From an uncultured Phocaeicola sp. (GTDB lineage: Bacteria; Bacteroidota; Bacteroidia; Bacteroidales; Bacteroidaceae), in NCBI GenBank assembly GCA_944320845.1, contig CALUJA010000001.1, positions 124,001 to 188,000 of the forward strand: a stretch of 64,000 nt of DNA, given 5' to 3'. Each line of letters begins with the position of its first letter. Positions within the stretch are counted from its first letter, which is position 1. The notes beneath the pieces were generated by a model. The model searched no databases and was not told where the DNA came from. It saw nothing but the letters and a program-made list of their open reading frames with translations. Shown here one piece after another: positions 52,951 through 62,315 of the stretch. The position numbers were made by a program, and so were the translations under genes.

Positions 52951-54159
52951 TTATGGTCGCAGCAGTTCTTCTATGGCTTGGGTAATTGCTTCTTCGGAAT
53001 TTTCCAGACTGTATCCGTAGAAGACTTTCCGCACCACGCGGTGCTCGTCGAGCAGGAAGAAGTAAGGGGCGGCTCCGCCTGTATGGTAATCGTTCACAAG
53101 GTCTTTCGAACCCTCCAGAAATCGGTAGTTTATCTGGTTTCGGGCGATATAGTTCCGGATGGAGTGCATGGGCCTCCCCCACGTTTCAATGGCAATCAGC
53201 TCGAAGTCGGCGGGCGGAAAACGGTCTTTCAGCCTCCGCAGGAAAGGGATGGAGGCGTGGCAGGCTCCGCATCCTATGCCGGTAAGGTTGAGCAGCACTA
53301 CCCTACTCTTCACTTGGCCAAGCGAAAAGGAGTTTCCGTCGGCGTCACGGAGCGTCCATCCCGGTGCAGGCTTGCCTTCCATACTGGGCTGCTTGCGGGC
53401 AGACTGCTCCCCTTTTCTCTTTATCTCATAGCCTTTCGGAAAACAGTCGTAGAGGTTGAAGCCTTTCAGCCCTGTCGGGTTGAGGCGGGGGTTCAGGCAA
53501 ACGTGGACGGAGATATAGTGCGACATTTTTTTGCTCACCTTATAAGGCAGTCTGGTCGGCTTGTCAATCCATATCTCATAGACAGAAGTGGGCTCCACAT
53601 AGAATTCCGGCGGCGGAGACGGCATGCGGAAGGCTTTTCCGAAAAACTCAATCTGGTTTTCCTCGCGGATGGTCAGCTTGATGTAATACGTTTTTCCGGT
53701 TTCCCTCACTTCTTTCGTGATGCTGTCCGTCGTTTCAAGAACATACCGCAGGATACTCTCCGTGTATTGAAAGAACGGAGGCGTGACCGGGCGGAAAGGA
53801 AGCCGTCGGACGGTAAAGTCGTCCAGCACGATTTCCCTGTCATCGTGGTAGACGCTGGCGTGGATATGGCCGTCGTATCCCTCTTCAAATCTGTTTTTAT
53901 CCTTCGAGTCCCACTTTGCAAAGCATGCGCCGATGGTGGTGTCCTGCGGATTCCTGTATTCTTGTACGAAGAAAGTGGCGGTAAAGACAGGCAGTGTGTC
54001 GCCCGGTTCCCAACTTTCGGTGTGTTCGGAGTAGCTTGCCGACTGGATTCCCTCCATCCGCTCCAGCACTTCTTTCAGATAATCCTGCGCCTGCAAGGTT
54101 GCGGGGAGCAGCAGACTCAGGAAAAAGAAAACTTTTGTCTTTATGTTTTTCCGTTGCAT
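52951..54159 (-). CDS. Exported LolA-like/TlpA-like redoxin protein
   Basis: A 402-residue periplasmic protein. A signal peptide (about 1-25, ending LPATLQAQ) is followed by a beta-rich domain (about 45-245) that resembles LolA/LolB-type lipoprotein-carrier folds found in front of redoxins in Bacteroidetes. The C-terminal thioredoxin-fold domain (about 255-402) has NLTGIGCGACHASIPFLRRL with a CGAC redox motif at 297-300. It would reduce or isomerise thiols in the envelope; the substrate is unknown. It is divergent from a membrane-bound winged-helix regulator 124 bases away, which is probably its regulator. Confidence 0.78.
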   Translation of the reverse strand: MQRKNIKTKVFFFLSLLLPATLQAQDYLKEVLERMEGIQSASYSEHTESWEPGDTLPVFTATFFVQEYRNPQDTTIGACFAKWDSKDKNRFEEGYDGHIHASVYHDDREIVLDDFTVRRLPFRPVTPPFFQYTESILRYVLETTDSITKEVRETGKTYYIKLTIREENQIEFFGKAFRMPSPPPEFYVEPTSVYEIWIDKPTRLPYKVSKKMSHYISVHVCLNPRLNPTGLKGFNLYDCFPKGYEIKRKGEQSARKQPSMEGKPAPGWTLRDADGNSFSLGQVKSRVVLLNLTGIGCGACHASIPFLRRLKDRFPPADFELIAIETWGRPMHSIRNYIARNQINYRFLEGSKDLVNDYHTGGAAPYFFLLDEHRVVRKVFYGYSLENSEEAITQAIEELLRP

Positions 54160-54283
54160 GGTAGAATAAATGAATTTTCATCCGCAAAAGAACGGCATTC
54201 CATCCTTTCCGGCAAAAAAATAACCTGAACTTTTCCTGAAATCTTCGTGCTTTTTGCTTATTTTGTCACAGATTGGCTTTGCA

Positions 54284-55285
54284 ATGGAAAGAAGGAAACC
54301 ATATATCGTGGCGGCCCTGCTGCTCGCTGCCCTGACGCTGACGCTGCGCATCTCCCTGCAAAACGGAGAGAAGCGCATACGGGAGGATGCAGACCGCGCG
54401 TTTAAGACGGCGGTGGAGAGGCACTATACCGAGCGGATTGAGCGCTTCCGGTATGCGGACAACCTTGCCTTGAGTCCGGATGTCGAGCGGTATGCCACCG
54501 TTCCGCCCTTCGACCGCAAGATAAAGAACTATACGCTCCGCACGCCGAAAGGGAAGATGGTCTATACCTTCCGCGACAGCCTGAGCGAGACAAAGGCCAA
54601 ACGCCTGCTGAACGAATATATTCTTGCCGGAACGAACCCGGTAAATCCCGACAAGCTGAATGCTCTGTTCCGGGAGCAGCTTGCCTTGCTGAAAATAGAC
54701 GGGAAGACGGGGACGGTTTACCGCAGCGGAAAGGCGAAGCGGTGCAGCCGTGACTCTCTCCCACCCTCGTCGGCCTATTTTACGCCCCTTTACACGCTGG
54801 ACATTACAGGTGAAATCAAGGCGCAGGCCTGGGTGGACTATGGCTTCCATACTGTATGGCGGCATGTTGACAGCACCTTCTACTGGTTTCTGCTTCTGGT
54901 TGCGGCGGGTGTGACAGGCTATCTGTACGTTTGCCGGATGCGCAGGCGGGAACGCCCCGTGCGGGGGATTGCCATCGACCTTGACAAGCAGGAGTTGCTT
55001 GTCAACGGCGTGCAGTGCGCCATTCCCAAACTTGATTTGGCATTGCTTGACCTGCTGCTGGAGCGGGAAGGCGAATGCGTGGCCCGGGAGGAAATCAAGC
55101 AACGGTTCTGGGAAAAGGACGAAAATGCCGATGAAAAGATTGACACGCATATAAAAATGCTCCGGAAAATCCTGAGAGACTTTCCGGAGCATCGGATTGT
55201 TACCGTCCGCGGGCGGGGATATTATCTGGTTACGGGCGGTTCAGATACGCGCAAAGCTGCTGCACGGCCCGGGCACGGTGGCTGA
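54284..55285 (+). CDS. Membrane-bound winged-helix transcriptional regulator
   Basis: A 333-residue one-component regulator. Membrane helices are predicted at about 6-23 and 199-217, with a periplasmic domain of about 175 residues between. Residues about 223-317 form an OmpR/PhoB-type winged helix in the cytoplasm ([50 protein letters not shown]). ToxR has the opposite order (DNA-binding domain first). There is no receiver domain. The ATG at 54284 is used since the upstream frame only adds a few residues. It is divergent from the redoxin gene, and its 3' end overlaps rdgB, on the other strand, by 56 bases. Confidence 0.8.
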   Translation: MERRKPYIVAALLLAALTLTLRISLQNGEKRIREDADRAFKTAVERHYTERIERFRYADNLALSPDVERYATVPPFDRKIKNYTLRTPKGKMVYTFRDSLSETKAKRLLNEYILAGTNPVNPDKLNALFREQLALLKIDGKTGTVYRSGKAKRCSRDSLPPSSAYFTPLYTLDITGEIKAQAWVDYGFHTVWRHVDSTFYWFLLLVAAGVTGYLYVCRMRRRERPVRGIAIDLDKQELLVNGVQCAIPKLDLALLDLLLEREGECVAREEIKQRFWEKDENADEKIDTHIKMLRKILRDFPEHRIVTVRGRGYYLVTGGSDTRKAAARPGHGG

Positions 55286-55808
55286 TTTTGTTTTTTTCAT
55301 CATTGCCCATTTCGGCGAAAGTCTCTGCATATCCCTCGGGCACGAATACCGGGTCGTAGCCGAATCCTGAATTTCCCCGTCTGGCTTCGATTATCGCGCC
55401 TTTTACGATGCCTTCGAAGAGATGCTTCTCTCCTTTCTCAATCAGGCAGATGGCGGTGCGGAATTGGGCCTTGCGGTTTGTTACGCCGTTCAGCTCGGCC
55501 AGCAGTTTCTTCATGTTAGCTTCAGAGTCGTGGCTGCTCCCGGCATAGCGGGCGGAATAGACTCCCGGCGCGCCGCCGAGTGCTTCCACTTCCAGTCCGG
55601 TATCGTCGGCAAAGCAGTCCATCCCGTAGTTCCGGTAGACATATTCCGCTTTGAGAGCGGCGTTTCCCTCGAGCGTGTCGGCCGTTTCAGGGATGTCCGC
55701 ATCGCAATGAATGTCTTTCAGACTGAGTATCTCTATTTCATCGCCCAGGATGGCACGGATTTCTTCGAGCTTGTGGGCGTTGTTTGTGGCAAAAACCAGT
55801 TTCTTCAT
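55230..55808 (-). CDS. rdgB: dITP/XTP pyrophosphatase (RdgB/HAM1)
   Basis: A 192-residue enzyme that hydrolyses dITP, ITP and XTP to monophosphates, keeping deaminated purines out of DNA and RNA. Motifs are [38 protein letters not shown] with the catalytic aspartates, and the C-terminal [11 protein letters not shown] and [10 protein letters not shown]. Length is typical. It lies 7 bases after the YitT gene. Its 3' end runs 56 bases into the convergent regulator gene. Confidence 0.96.
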   Translation of the reverse strand: MKKLVFATNNAHKLEEIRAILGDEIEILSLKDIHCDADIPETADTLEGNAALKAEYVYRNYGMDCFADDTGLEVEALGGAPGVYSARYAGSSHDSEANMKKLLAELNGVTNRKAQFRTAICLIEKGEKHLFEGIVKGAIIEARRGNSGFGYDPVFVPEGYAETFAEMGNDEKNKISHRARAVQQLCAYLNRP

Positions 55809-55815
55809 CGTCTTT

Positions 55816-56712
55816 TCACTTTATCTTTAGTTTGTCAAACCCTTCTCCGTACACGCCCACCACGTTGCTTTGTGAGACGAATGCGTTCGGGTCAATGTCT
55901 TTTACCAGTCGGAATATGTCGAGCGACTGGCTCTTTTTGGCTAATACAACGATAACCTTCACTTCCTGCTTGCTGTACCATCCCTGGCCGTCGAGCAAAG
56001 TCACGCCCCGGTCTATCTCCGTGGCGATTGCTTGGGCTATCTTTTCGTATTGCTTCGAGAAAATCAGGAACTGGACGGACTGTCGGGCGCTGTTGACCAC
56101 ATAGTCGATGACGATGCTCATGATGAACAGCACGCAGAAGCCGAACAGCACGCGGCGCCAGTCGTGGAAAATGAAGTAGCATGAAGAGATGATGACGATA
56201 TCGCAGTACATCATCATCCGCCCCAGCGTGACATCCTTGTATTTGTTGATAATCCAGGCGATGATGTCCGTGCCGCCCGTACTTCCGTTATTGCAGAAAA
56301 CGATGCCGACACCGAAGCCCAACATCCCCGCTCCTATTACACAAGCCATGAAGTCCTGCCCCGTTCCGAGCAGTTGGGGCAGCCTGCCTTCGTCGTCTTT
56401 CAGCAGCATCTGGAAAAACCAAAGCAGAAAAGTCAGCATGAAGATGGCATATACGGTCTTGATGCTGAATTTCGGGCCCAATATCTTCAGGGCAAAGCCT
56501 AAGAACACGGCGTTGATGACGAAATAGGATACTTGGATTTCAACGCCCGTAGCGTAATAGATGATGGCCGCGATACCGGTAACGCCTCCTGTCGTAATCT
56601 GATAAGGAAGCAGGAATGCCGCCCAGCCGAGGGAATAACAGATTAAGCCGAAGGTGATGGCAAGATAGTCTTTGGCTTCCCTTCCCAGTTTTTTTCTTAA
56701 CAGTGCTTCCAT
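55816..56712 (-). CDS. YitT family membrane protein (DUF161/DUF2179)
   Basis: A 298-residue inner-membrane protein with five to six hydrophobic helices in the first 210 residues (for example [20 protein letters not shown] and GLGVGI-type segments), and a cytoplasmic DUF2179 domain at the C-terminus ([40 protein letters not shown]) that may bind a ligand. The transported substrate is unknown. The start at 56712 is chosen over 56775 because the conserved sequence begins at [10 protein letters not shown]. It is probably co-transcribed with rdgB; a hairpin separates it from leuS. Confidence 0.87.
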   Translation of the reverse strand: MEALLRKKLGREAKDYLAITFGLICYSLGWAAFLLPYQITTGGVTGIAAIIYYATGVEIQVSYFVINAVFLGFALKILGPKFSIKTVYAIFMLTFLLWFFQMLLKDDEGRLPQLLGTGQDFMACVIGAGMLGFGVGIVFCNNGSTGGTDIIAWIINKYKDVTLGRMMMYCDIVIISSCYFIFHDWRRVLFGFCVLFIMSIVIDYVVNSARQSVQFLIFSKQYEKIAQAIATEIDRGVTLLDGQGWYSKQEVKVIVVLAKKSQSLDIFRLVKDIDPNAFVSQSNVVGVYGEGFDKLKIK

Positions 56713-56770
56713 ATTCTTTTTCTGTTTATTCGGTTTCCCGAATGACCTTTTGACATGAGTTTTTGAAAGG

Positions 56771-56814
56771 AGCATCGGAAACTTTCTTCAGGATGAAAAT
56801 CAGTTTCCGATGCT
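56771..56814 (-). terminator. Hairpin after leuS
   Basis: Perfect 13-bp inverted repeat (56771-56783 with 56802-56814) 9 bases after the leuS stop, followed on minus by a short T-run (CTTTCAAAAA). It may attenuate read-through into the YitT gene. Confidence 0.6.
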
Positions 56815-56822
56815 TGAACGGA

Positions 56823-59657
56823 TTAAAGTACAATGTTCACAATCTTTTTCGGAACAATGATGACCTTTTTCGGAGTCTTGCCTTCAATCCATTTCTGCGA
56901 CTGCTCGTTGCTCATGACGGCGGCTTGGATTGTTTCATTGTCGGCATCGGCAGGGAATTCCATTACAAAGCGAGCCTTTCCGTTAAAGGAAACCGTATAT
57001 TTCACGCTGTCTTCTTGCAGGTATGCCTCGTTGTAGGAAGGCCATTGCGCGTCGCATACGGAAGTGGTGTTGCCCAAAGCCTCCCACAGTTCCTCGGCCA
57101 AATGCGGGGCGAACGGGGCGATGACCACTACCAGACTGCTCAAAACATCCTTGTTCCGGCACTTGAGGGCGGTCAGCTCATTGACACAAATCATGAATGC
57201 ACTGACGGAAGTGTTGTAAGAGAACGCCTCGATGTCGCCCGTCACTTTCTTAATCAGTTTGTGGACGGCCTTCAGTTCTTCTTTGGTGGCTTCTCCTTCG
57301 GTCGGCAAGAAGTTGTCCTTGCGGTCGTAAAAGAGATTCCAGAGTTTTTTCAGGAAGCGGTGCACGCCGTCTATGCCATTCGTGTCCCACGGCTTCGACT
57401 GTTCTACCGGCCCGAGGAACATTTCATACATGCGCAAGGTGTCAGCCCCGTATTTTTCAACAATCATGTCGGGGTTGACTACATTGAACATGGATTTGCT
57501 CATCTTCTCGATGGCCCATCCGCAAACGTATTTTCCGTCTTCCAATATGAACTCGGCGTTGTTGTATTCCGGCCGCCAGTTCTTGAAGGCTTCGATATCC
57601 AGCACATCATTCGACACAATGTTTACATCGACATGGATGGGCGTAACATCATATTGGCCTTTCAGCCCCAGCGATACGAATGTATTGGTGTCTTTGATGC
57701 GGTAAACAAAGTTGCTCCGGCCTTGAATCATTCCTTGGTTCACCAGTTTCTGGAAGGGTTCTTCTGTCACACTGACGCCCAGGTCGTAAAGGAACTTGTT
57801 CCAGAAGCGGGAATAAATCAAGTGTCCTGTGGCATGTTCCGTTCCTCCTACGTAGAGGTCTACGTTCCGCCAGTAATGGTCGGCGTGTTCTGACACCAAA
57901 GCCTTGTCGTTGTGCGGATCCATATAGCGCAGGTAATAGGCACTTGACCCGGCAAACCCCGGCATGGTGTTCAGTTCGAGCGGGAAAACAGTTACGTTGT
58001 CTATTTGAGAGTTTTCGACCACCTCGCCTTTCTCTACGTTCCATGCCCACTTGGTGGCGTGTCCCAATGGAGGTTCGCCTGTTTCTGTCGGCAGGAACTT
58101 GTCCACTTCAGGCAACTCCAAGGGCAGTTTGCTCTCGTCAATCATGTAGGGCATGCCGTCTTTGTAGTAGACCGGAAACGGCTCTCCCCAGTAACGCTGG
58201 CGGCTGAAGATGGCATCGCGCAGGCGGTAGTTTACTTTCACCCGTCCCAGCTGATGCTCTTTTACGTATTTCTTGGTGGCTGCTATGGCTTCCTTGATGG
58301 TGAGTCCGTTCAGGTTCAGGTCGCAATAGGGTGTGACACCCGCTTTCGGAGAGTTGCATACGATTCCTTCTTTGGCATCGAAACTTTCTTCACTGACATC
58401 ACAGCCTTCTACCAGCGGTATAATCGGCAGATTGAAGTGTTTGGCGAAGGCATAGTCGCGGCTGTCGTGTGCCGGAACCGCCATAATGGCTCCCGTGCCA
58501 TATCCGGCCAACACATAATCGCTAATCCAGATGGGTACGGCCTCGCCGGTAAACGGATTGACGGCGTATGAACCGCTGAATACACCCGTTACCCGGCGGT
58601 CGGCGATACGTTCGCGCTCAGTCCGCTTCTTGGTCTGGTCGAGGTATGCCTCTACTTCTGCCTTCTGGTCGGCGGTGGTAAGCTGCGGAACCAGTTCACT
58701 TTCCGGAGCCAGTACCATGAAGGTGACTCCGAACATCGTATCGGCCCGCGTGGTGAAGATGGTGAATTCCATGTCGCGGTCTTTTACTTTGAAGCGTACT
58801 TCCGCACCTTCCGAGCGGCCTATCCAGTTGCGCTGTGTTTCTTTCAGGGATTCAGTCCATTCGATGGTGTCAAGCCCGTCGAGCAGCCGTTGCGCATAAG
58901 CCGAGACACGCAGACACCATTGGCGCATCTTCTTTTGTACGACCGGATACCCGCCGCGTACGGAAACGCCGTCCACCACTTCGTCGTTGGCCAATACTGT
59001 CCCCAGTTTCGGACACCAGTTCACCATCGTTTCTCCCAGATAGGCGATGCGGTAGTTCATCAGGGTTTCCTGCTGTTCCCTTTCGCTTTTGCTGTTCCAT
59101 TCTTCGGCCGAAAAGTTCAGTTCCTCGGTGCATGCTGCGTTCAGGCCGGCAGTTCCCTGTTTTTCGAAATGAGCCGTCAGCTCACTGATTGGGCACGCCT
59201 TCCGCTTGTCGTAGTCATAATAGCTGTTGAACATCTTCTGGAAAGCCCATTGCGTCCAGTGATAATAGTCCGGCTCGCAGGTGCGCACTTCCCTGTCCCA
59301 GTCGAAACTGAATCCAATCTTGTCCAGCTGACTGCGGTAACGGTTGATGTTGGCGGCCGTAGTGATGGCCGGATGCTGTCCGGTCTGGATGGCGTACTGT
59401 TCGGCCGGCAGACCGTAGGCGTCATATCCCATCGGATTGAGCACATTGAAGCCTTGCAGGCGTTTGTAGCGCGCGTAAATGTCGCTGGCGATGTATCCCA
59501 ACGGATGTCCCACGTGCAGTCCCGCTCCCGACGGATAAGGGAACATGTTCAATACATAGAATTTCTGTTTCGTTTCATCCTCGGTAACTTTATAGGTATG
59601 GTTGTCTACCCATTTTTGTTGCCATTTCTTTTCTATTTCTCTGAAATTATATTCCAT
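56823..59657 (-). CDS. leuS: Leucyl-tRNA synthetase
   Basis: A 944-residue class I synthetase that charges tRNA-Leu. The HIGH-type motif is [12 protein letters not shown], the CP1 editing domain (about 230-425) includes [13 protein letters not shown] and [19 protein letters not shown], and [13 protein letters not shown] is the KMSKS loop. The anticodon-binding helical domain and C-terminal extension are complete. A TATCTTTG -7 box lies 48 bases upstream. Confidence 0.97.
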   Translation of the reverse strand: MEYNFREIEKKWQQKWVDNHTYKVTEDETKQKFYVLNMFPYPSGAGLHVGHPLGYIASDIYARYKRLQGFNVLNPMGYDAYGLPAEQYAIQTGQHPAITTAANINRYRSQLDKIGFSFDWDREVRTCEPDYYHWTQWAFQKMFNSYYDYDKRKACPISELTAHFEKQGTAGLNAACTEELNFSAEEWNSKSEREQQETLMNYRIAYLGETMVNWCPKLGTVLANDEVVDGVSVRGGYPVVQKKMRQWCLRVSAYAQRLLDGLDTIEWTESLKETQRNWIGRSEGAEVRFKVKDRDMEFTIFTTRADTMFGVTFMVLAPESELVPQLTTADQKAEVEAYLDQTKKRTERERIADRRVTGVFSGSYAVNPFTGEAVPIWISDYVLAGYGTGAIMAVPAHDSRDYAFAKHFNLPIIPLVEGCDVSEESFDAKEGIVCNSPKAGVTPYCDLNLNGLTIKEAIAATKKYVKEHQLGRVKVNYRLRDAIFSRQRYWGEPFPVYYKDGMPYMIDESKLPLELPEVDKFLPTETGEPPLGHATKWAWNVEKGEVVENSQIDNVTVFPLELNTMPGFAGSSAYYLRYMDPHNDKALVSEHADHYWRNVDLYVGGTEHATGHLIYSRFWNKFLYDLGVSVTEEPFQKLVNQGMIQGRSNFVYRIKDTNTFVSLGLKGQYDVTPIHVDVNIVSNDVLDIEAFKNWRPEYNNAEFILEDGKYVCGWAIEKMSKSMFNVVNPDMIVEKYGADTLRMYEMFLGPVEQSKPWDTNGIDGVHRFLKKLWNLFYDRKDNFLPTEGEATKEELKAVHKLIKKVTGDIEAFSYNTSVSAFMICVNELTALKCRNKDVLSSLVVVIAPFAPHLAEELWEALGNTTSVCDAQWPSYNEAYLQEDSVKYTVSFNGKARFVMEFPADADNETIQAAVMSNEQSQKWIEGKTPKKVIIVPKKIVNIVL

Positions 59658-59704
59658 AAACAGGCGGTTATTAATTGATTTTTACATATTCTCCCAAAGC
59701 TCTG

Positions 59705-59712
59705 CAAAGATA
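59705..59712 (-). promoter_or_regulatory. -7 box of leuS
   Basis: TATCTTTG on the minus strand, 48 bases before the leuS start. Confidence 0.6.
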
Positions 59713-59857
59713 ACAAGACTTCGGGAATAAATGGAACTTATTTTAAACTAAAAGTTTATCCGGCCTTGTCGGGAGTGTTTCCCCGGTATGATTTGGGGAT
59801 AAGACAGTTGTCCCGAAAAAAAACGGAGAAAAAGTAGCGTTTTATAAGTAAAATGAT

Positions 59858-59865
59858 TATTTTTG
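59858..59865 (+). promoter_or_regulatory. -7 box of the 6S-like RNA
   Basis: TATTTTTG, a TAnnTTTG match, directly upstream of the structured RNA region. It predicts transcription starting near 59872. Confidence 0.55.
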
Positions 59866-59871
59866 CGATGC

Positions 59872-60070
59872 TTTTTCAAGCAGAGATTAATTGTATTGGC
59901 AAATAACGTTTAGCTGATTCCGTGCTGGAGAAAAGTCGAAACAAAGGTTCTATGCACACGAAACAGTTTGAACGTCCTTCCACGTATATCTGCGGAGGGC
60001 GTTTCCTGTTTGTGCATAAAGGGCTTCGACTCCCTCTCCAGCAAATAGGCAAATGCTCTGCCGCTTTTTT
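59872..60070 (+). ncRNA. 6S-like RNA candidate
   Basis: About 200 bases of rod-shaped RNA potential with no open frame of merit. A closing stem GCAGAG (59880-59885) pairs with CTCTGC (60056-60061). A large internal bubble is flanked by TGCTGGAGA (59923-59931) with TCTCCAGCA (60035-60043). Further inward stems are AGTCGAA/TTCGACT, ATGCAC/GTGCAT and AAACAG/CTGTTT, and the tip pairs ACGTCCTTC with GGAGGGCGT. Seven T follow (60064-60070). This closing stem, central bubble and long terminal stem layout is that of 6S RNA, which binds the housekeeping RNA polymerase holoenzyme. The identification rests on structure only. Confidence 0.6.
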
Positions 60071-60117
60071 TATGGATAAGGGCAGGCATTCAGATAATCC
60101 GGAACGGTAAAGGAACA

Positions 60118-60198
60118 GACTCCGCAAGGATTTTCGTTAGTTTATTTCCTCATCACAACTCTCTCATCCACACTAATGACCTTGCGGAGTCCTTTTTT
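60118..60198 (+). terminator. Long-loop hairpin with T-run
   Basis: GACTCCGCAAGG (60118-60129) pairs with CCTTGCGGAGTC (60180-60191), with inner CGTTAGT/ACTAATG pairing and a following CTTTTTT. It could be a second terminator for the upstream RNA or an independent small RNA; no promoter box was seen immediately before it. Confidence 0.45.
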
Positions 60199-60333
60199 CA
60201 AGGTGTTTTGTGCGTGTCTCATCCGTATCGTAAGAATTTTTCATGCTGTCCGTAAGGTTGGAGCGACGGGGCGTAATGTGCCGTGGCGGTTGCGGAAGAT
60301 TCGGAAAAGGCTTCCGAAGTCTTTCATATAAGG

Positions 60334-60370
60334 AAAAGCCAGGCATATGATTTGAATATACCTGGCTTTT
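60334..60370 (-). terminator. Terminator after the tRNA-Leu-like element
   Basis: AAAAGCCAGG (60334-60343) pairs with CCTGGCTTTT (60361-60370) with additional ATAT pairing. On minus it follows the tRNA-like sequence by 5 bases. Confidence 0.65.
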
Positions 60371-60374
60371 GCAG

Positions 60375-60457
60375 TGCCCAGACTCGGGCCGGACCGGGCC
60401 GGATTTTACTTCACTGGCGTTTGAGACCGTCGCGCCTGCCGATTCCGCCGTCTGGGA
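60375..60457 (-). pseudogene. Degenerate tRNA-Leu (CAA)
   Basis: On the minus strand the acceptor TCCCAGA (60457-60451) pairs with TCTGGG in 60382-60376 (6 of 7 pairs). The D-arm region GGCGGAATCGGCAGGCGC is the bacterial tRNA-Leu signature, and GGTCTCAAACGCC gives a loop CTCAAAC with anticodon CAA. The anticodon stem has two mismatches, the variable arm appears shortened, and the T-loop consensus TTCGANN is absent. A promoter -7 box and a terminator flank it. It reads as a decayed tRNA-Leu gene, less likely a functional unusual one. Confidence 0.5.
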
Positions 60458-60477
60458 AATTGTATTATGGATGAATG

Positions 60478-60485
60478 CAAAGGTA
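60478..60485 (-). promoter_or_regulatory. -7 box of the tRNA-Leu-like element
   Basis: TACCTTTG on the minus strand, 20 bases upstream of the tRNA-like 5' end. It is also on the side facing away from manC. The 960-base gap 59658-60617 holds the leuS promoter, the 6S-like RNA, a long-loop hairpin, this tRNA-like unit and no convincing coding frame. Confidence 0.5.
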
Positions 60486-60617
60486 AGGAAGTTTTCCGGG
60501 AGCCGCAAATCGTGGTGTCTATTTCTTTATTTTTGTCATTTTTAAAGAGCTTCCTGATGGCTTTTTATGAAATAAGCCCTATCTTAGCGAAAGATTAACA
60601 TAAATCTTTATTTTACC

Positions 60618-61661
60618 ATGAGTAATAACAACTATTATTGCATCATCATGGCCGGCGGAATGGGGCGTCGGTTCTGGCCTTATAGCCGCAAGGCATTGCC
60701 CAAGCAGTTTCTTGACTTTTTTGGAGCCGGGCAGACCTTGCTGCAGCAGACTTATGACCGATACCGGCAGATTGTTCCGCCCGGAAATATCTATATCACC
60801 ACGCATAGGGATTACAGGGAGTTGGTGATGGAATTGCTTCCTGACATTAAGGATTATCAGTTAATCGTTGAGGAGGAACGGAGAAATACGGCTCCTTCCA
60901 TAGCCTATGCTTCGCATGTCATCCAGAAAGTCAACCCTGATGCGACCATTGTGGTGGCTCCTTCCGATCATATGATTCTGAAGATGGACGAGTTTAAAGA
61001 AGCGATACAGAAGGGATTGGAGTTTGCTTCTCATTCGGGGGAACTGCTTACCTTGGGTATCAAGCCCGGTTACCCGGAGACAGGATACGGGTATATTCAG
61101 ATAGACGAGGAGAAGAAGGGCGATTTTTATAAGGTTAAGACATTTATTGAGAAGCCGGCTCTGGAGTTTGCCGAGGTGTTTGTTCAGAGCAATGAGTTTT
61201 ATTGGAATTCAGGTATCTTTATCTGGCATGTAAATACGATACTCAAAGCTTTTCATGAGATGATGTCGGAAGTTTGTCCGCGGGTGGAATGCGACGAGCC
61301 GGATTTCAGCGCTTGTCCGAACTGTTCGATTGATTACGGCATCATGGAGAAAGCCAATAATGTATATGTCCAGCTTTGTGATTTCGGTTGGGCGGACATC
61401 GGGACTTGGGGTGCCTTGTATGATGCTTCGCCGAAGGACAAGAACCGTAATGTCATTGTCGGCAGCAATACCTTGCTGTATAACTGTAAGGAGGATATTG
61501 TGGTAATGCCGGAAGGTAAGCTTGCCGTTATCCAGGATTTGGAGGGATATCTGGTGGTTGAGCGTGGCAATGCTTTGCTGATATGCAAGAAAGATGACCA
61601 GAATGCCATCCGGAAGTTTGTGAACGATGTGGAAATGAAGTTTGGTGAGAAGTATTCCTGA
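60618..61661 (+). CDS. manC: Mannose-1-phosphate guanylyltransferase
   Basis: A 347-residue nucleotidyltransferase that makes GDP-mannose for polysaccharide and GDP-fucose synthesis. The N-terminal motif is AGGMGRRFWPYSRKALPKQF, the sugar-phosphate site includes VKTFIEKPALEFA, and NSGIFIWHVNTILKAF is characteristic. It is the short monofunctional form: the C-terminal phosphomannose isomerase cupin of bifunctional enzymes is absent. A weak box TATCTTAG (60580-60587) lies 30 bases upstream. It is monocistronic and convergent with the HIT gene. Confidence 0.94.
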   Translation: MSNNNYYCIIMAGGMGRRFWPYSRKALPKQFLDFFGAGQTLLQQTYDRYRQIVPPGNIYITTHRDYRELVMELLPDIKDYQLIVEEERRNTAPSIAYASHVIQKVNPDATIVVAPSDHMILKMDEFKEAIQKGLEFASHSGELLTLGIKPGYPETGYGYIQIDEEKKGDFYKVKTFIEKPALEFAEVFVQSNEFYWNSGIFIWHVNTILKAFHEMMSEVCPRVECDEPDFSACPNCSIDYGIMEKANNVYVQLCDFGWADIGTWGALYDASPKDKNRNVIVGSNTLLYNCKEDIVVMPEGKLAVIQDLEGYLVVERGNALLICKKDDQNAIRKFVNDVEMKFGEKYS

Positions 61662-61749
61662 CGGCAAGTGCTGATATTCGGATGTGATGCCTGAGGCGGA
61701 CAGGAGTGTTCCGCTTTGCTGGCAGACGAATGTCATGGAGCTGGAGAAT

Positions 61750-61799
61750 ATCTCCTCATCCTGTCGCCGTTGTGTCTTGTAGAGGCAGGATGAGGAGAT
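61750..61799. terminator. Hairpin between convergent manC and HIT genes
   Basis: 14-bp perfect arms (61750-61763 and 61786-61799) with a 22-base loop. No immediate T-run, so termination strength is uncertain. Confidence 0.6.
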
Positions 61800-61854
61800 T
61801 GGTTTGTCTTGTCGGTATGTGTCGGATTGTAAGATATGATTGTTTGTAGGGAAA

Positions 61855-62262
61855 TTATTGCTTGTCCTGCTGCCAGGCTTCATGGATGGCTTTGGCGATT
61901 TCGGCGAACTCTTCGCCGCTCAGCTTCAGCTTCGGGTTTGAAAACAGCATGTCCGACTCTTTTTGCATCGGAATCAGATGGATATGGGCATGGGGAACTT
62001 CCAGGCCGATAACCGCTTCGCCTACCTTTTTGCATGGGAAAGCTTTCTGGATGGCAAGAGCCACATGCTTGGCAAATACATGCATGGCGGCCAGTTCTTC
62101 ATCGCTTAAATCAAAAATGTAGTCCACCTCACGTTTGGGGACAACCAGCGTATGTCCCTTAACCAACGGGTTAATGTCGAGAAAAGCATAAAACTCTTCA
62201 TTTTCCGCTACTTTGTAGCTGGGAATTTCTCCTGCAATGATTTTGCTGAATATTGTTGCCAT
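61855..62262 (-). CDS. HIT family nucleotide hydrolase
   Basis: A 135-residue histidine-triad protein of the HINT type, which hydrolyses nucleoside phosphoramidates and adenylated substrates in the cytoplasm. The triad is VPHAHIHLIPM, and the N-terminal ATIFSKIIAGEIPSYKVAEN and FLDINPLVKGHTLVVPK are typical. It lies downstream of greA with a terminator hairpin between them, so its expression may depend on read-through or on an unseen promoter. Confidence 0.93.
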   Translation of the reverse strand: MATIFSKIIAGEIPSYKVAENEEFYAFLDINPLVKGHTLVVPKREVDYIFDLSDEELAAMHVFAKHVALAIQKAFPCKKVGEAVIGLEVPHAHIHLIPMQKESDMLFSNPKLKLSGEEFAEIAKAIHEAWQQDKQ

Positions 62263-62275
62263 ATTGAATGAGTAT

Positions 62276-62311
62276 TAAAAAGGCAAGTCGTGCACGGAGC
62301 AGACCTGCCTT
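62276..62311 (-). terminator. Terminator after greA
   Basis: AAGGCAAGTC (62280-62289) and GACCTGCCTT (62302-62311) form a stem; on minus it is followed by T residues. It lies 4 bases after the greA stop. Confidence 0.7.
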
Positions 62312-62315
62312 GTCA

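Noticed and set aside
59922-60110. 62-codon plus-strand open frame
   Set aside because: It lies wholly within the self-complementary 6S-like RNA region; the RNA structure explains the sequence better.
60173-60508. 111-codon minus-strand open frame in the leuS-manC spacer
   Set aside because: It spans the tRNA-Leu-like element and its terminator, has no family resemblance and low-complexity residue use, so it is treated as fortuitous.
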